Source of the DNA: Lachnoclostridium sp. An196
GTDB lineage: Bacteria; Bacillota; Clostridia; Lachnospirales; Lachnospiraceae
Assembly: GCF_002160135.1 (NCBI RefSeq)
Contig: NZ_NFJZ01000008.1
Span: 112,005 to 176,004, forward strand
Length of the DNA stretch: 64,000 nt
Direction of reading: 5' to 3'
The notes under the pieces: model-generated
Seen by the model: the letters and a program-made list of their open reading frames with translations, nothing else
Databases searched by the model: none
Told to the model about the DNA's origin: nothing
Shown: positions 62,974 to 64,000 of the stretch, piece after piece
How positions within the stretch are numbered: position 1 is the stretch's first letter
Layout: the number at the start of each line of letters is the position of its first letter
Position numbers and translations under genes: made by a program

Positions 62974-63693
62974 ATGAAAAGAATTATTTTAATGGTACTT
63001 CGAAATCTTTTATTTGCGCCTTATTGGTACTGGCAGCTCTGGTATTATGGAAAACACAGTCAGGATCTTCCTGATGAAAAAAAATTCGCGCTTCTTAGAA
63101 AAATTGTTCGAAACGCCAATAAAGGCGGTAATGTAACGATTGATGCCTGCGGTATGGAAAATGTTCCGAAAGAAGGCAGCTTTATGTATTTTCCCAATCA
63201 TCAGGGAATGTATGATGTACTTGCCATGATAGACTGTTCTCCCCGGTTCTTTTCCGTTGTCGTAAAAAAAGAACTGATTAACATGTTTTTCCTGAAGCAT
63301 GTGTTCCGTGTCATGGGGGCTTACGCGATTGACAGAGAGGATGTGCGTCAGTCTATGAAAGTAATACAGAATGTAACGAAAGATGTAAAAGACGGACATA
63401 ATTATCTGATTTTCGCGGAAGGAACCAGATCCAGAAAGGGAAATAAGATTGGCGAGTTTAAAGGAGGTTCTTTTAAGAGCGCGGTAAAAGCAGGATGCCC
63501 GATTGTACCTGTGGCTATTATTGATTCTTATAAAGCATTTGATACGGATTCTGTTAAACCGGTAACTGTACAGGTACATTATCTTGAGCCTTTATATTAT
63601 GATGAATACAAGATGATGAAGACTACGGAAATTGCTGAAGTCGTATCAGAGCGAATAAGAAAAACAATCGAAAAATTTGAAAAAAATAATTGA
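62974..63693 (+). CDS. plsC: 1-acyl-glycerol-3-phosphate acyltransferase
   Basis: 239 residues. The catalytic NHQGMYD (NHxxxxD) motif lies around residue 70, followed by AIDREDVRQSMK and FAEGTRSRKGNKIGEFKGGSFKSAVKAG. An N-terminal hydrophobic stretch (IILMVLRNLLFAPYWYWQLWY) is membrane-associated. Transfers an acyl chain to lysophosphatidate in phospholipid synthesis. GAGGAAAAAAG upstream. Confidence 0.92.
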   Translation: MKRIILMVLRNLLFAPYWYWQLWYYGKHSQDLPDEKKFALLRKIVRNANKGGNVTIDACGMENVPKEGSFMYFPNHQGMYDVLAMIDCSPRFFSVVVKKELINMFFLKHVFRVMGAYAIDREDVRQSMKVIQNVTKDVKDGHNYLIFAEGTRSRKGNKIGEFKGGSFKSAVKAGCPIVPVAIIDSYKAFDTDSVKPVTVQVHYLEPLYYDEYKMMKTTEIAEVVSERIRKTIEKFEKNN

Positions 63694-63778
63694 CATTTAT
63701 ATATCTATTTTGTATAATAAACAATGCGTCACGAAAGGACGTAAGAATTTCATTAAATTTTTGTGAAATTTGGCTTTA

Positions 63779-63866
63779 GGAGAAATACTCAAGAGGCTGA
63801 AGAGGCGCCCCTGCTAAGGGTGTAGGTCGGGCAACCGGCGCGAGGGTTCAAATCCCTCTTTCTCCG
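63779..63866 (+). tRNA. tRNA-Ser (anticodon GCT)
   Basis: Acceptor GGAGAAA pairs with TTTCTCC; an anticodon loop CTGCTAA gives GCT (serine AGC/AGT). A long variable arm GTAGGTCGGGCAACCGGCGC marks a class II tRNA, and the T-arm carries GGTTCAAATCC. No CCA encoded. Confidence 0.93.
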
Positions 63867-63912
63867 TTTCCTTTTCGCTGAAAAACAGCTTGAAAAAAAG
63901 TTAAAAAAGTTG

Positions 63913-63941
63913 TTGACAAAGCTTGAAGGATTTGGTATTAT
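63913..63941 (+). promoter_or_regulatory. Strong promoter, probably of an rRNA operon
   Basis: TTGACA (63913-63918), 17 bases, TATTAT (63936-63941). The downstream text CCTTGATAATTGAACAGTGC (63981-64000) resembles the leader ahead of 16S rRNA in clostridia. The rRNA genes would begin beyond the window. Confidence 0.7.
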
Positions 63942-64000
63942 ATACAAGCTGTCGCTGAGAACTGGCGGCAACGAAATGAACCTTGATAATTGAACAGTGC

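Noticed and set aside
63789..63971. 60-codon minus-strand frame over tRNA-Ser and the rRNA promoter
   Set aside because: It overlaps a structured tRNA and a consensus promoter; coding is very unlikely.

Overview
The window is the replication-origin neighbourhood of a Firmicute, most likely a Lachnospiraceae member. The right third holds the conserved order parA-parB-(DUF4446)-serS to the left, then rsmG-mnmG-mnmE-khpB-yidC-yidD-rnpA-rpmH on the minus strand. These face dnaA-dnaN-yaaA-recF-gyrB-gyrA on the plus strand. DnaA boxes lie on both sides of dnaA, and two perfect parS sites sit beside parA. A DUF3881 gene, common in Lachnospiraceae, supports the family call. After gyrA come a two-subunit class I fumarase, a PlsC-type acyltransferase, tRNA-Ser(GCT) and a strong promoter with a leader that should belong to an rRNA operon beyond the edge. 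This core is A+T-rich (21 of 60 bases are G/C at 56041-56100).

The left 39.7 kb is quite different. It is much richer in G+C (39 of 60 at 14041-14100) and is occupied by one uninterrupted plus-strand array of 51 genes (1320-38652), followed by a WYL-type regulator and a strong terminator next to tRNA-Arg(CCT). Gaps are mostly under 60 bases, many start and stop codons overlap, and I saw no internal terminator. The array starts behind an extended -10 promoter, a 67-codon upstream reading frame with a strong ribosome site, and a terminator-like hairpin, so transcription may be controlled by attenuation.

Most array genes that I can place belong to families known or predicted as immunity proteins against polymorphic toxins, bacteriocins and contact-dependent effectors: SUKH (several types), DUF2262, Imm17-like, DUF4241, DUF4253, DUF4261, DUF2185, SUFU, DUF5071, barstar, CbrC, NTF2-like, ankyrin and leucine-rich proteins. 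Alongside are enzymes that could undo toxin damage: a NADAR N-glycosidase and a KptA/Tpt1 RNA 2'-phosphotransferase, plus a WGR-like/beta-propeller protein. One gene (23724-29309) encodes an 1861-residue protein that strings many such domains together. No toxin, secretion gene or integrase is visible. My reading is a very large heterogeneous polyimmunity locus, acquired horizontally next to a tRNA gene, under one controlled promoter and transcribed head-on to the leftward replication fork. The function of the individual members and the single-operon organisation are inferences.

At the far left edge is a partial minus-strand AAA+ ATPase of the DUF4143 type. Between parA and a putative alpha/beta hydrolase lie two 115-base direct repeats, a long inverted repeat and the parS sites.
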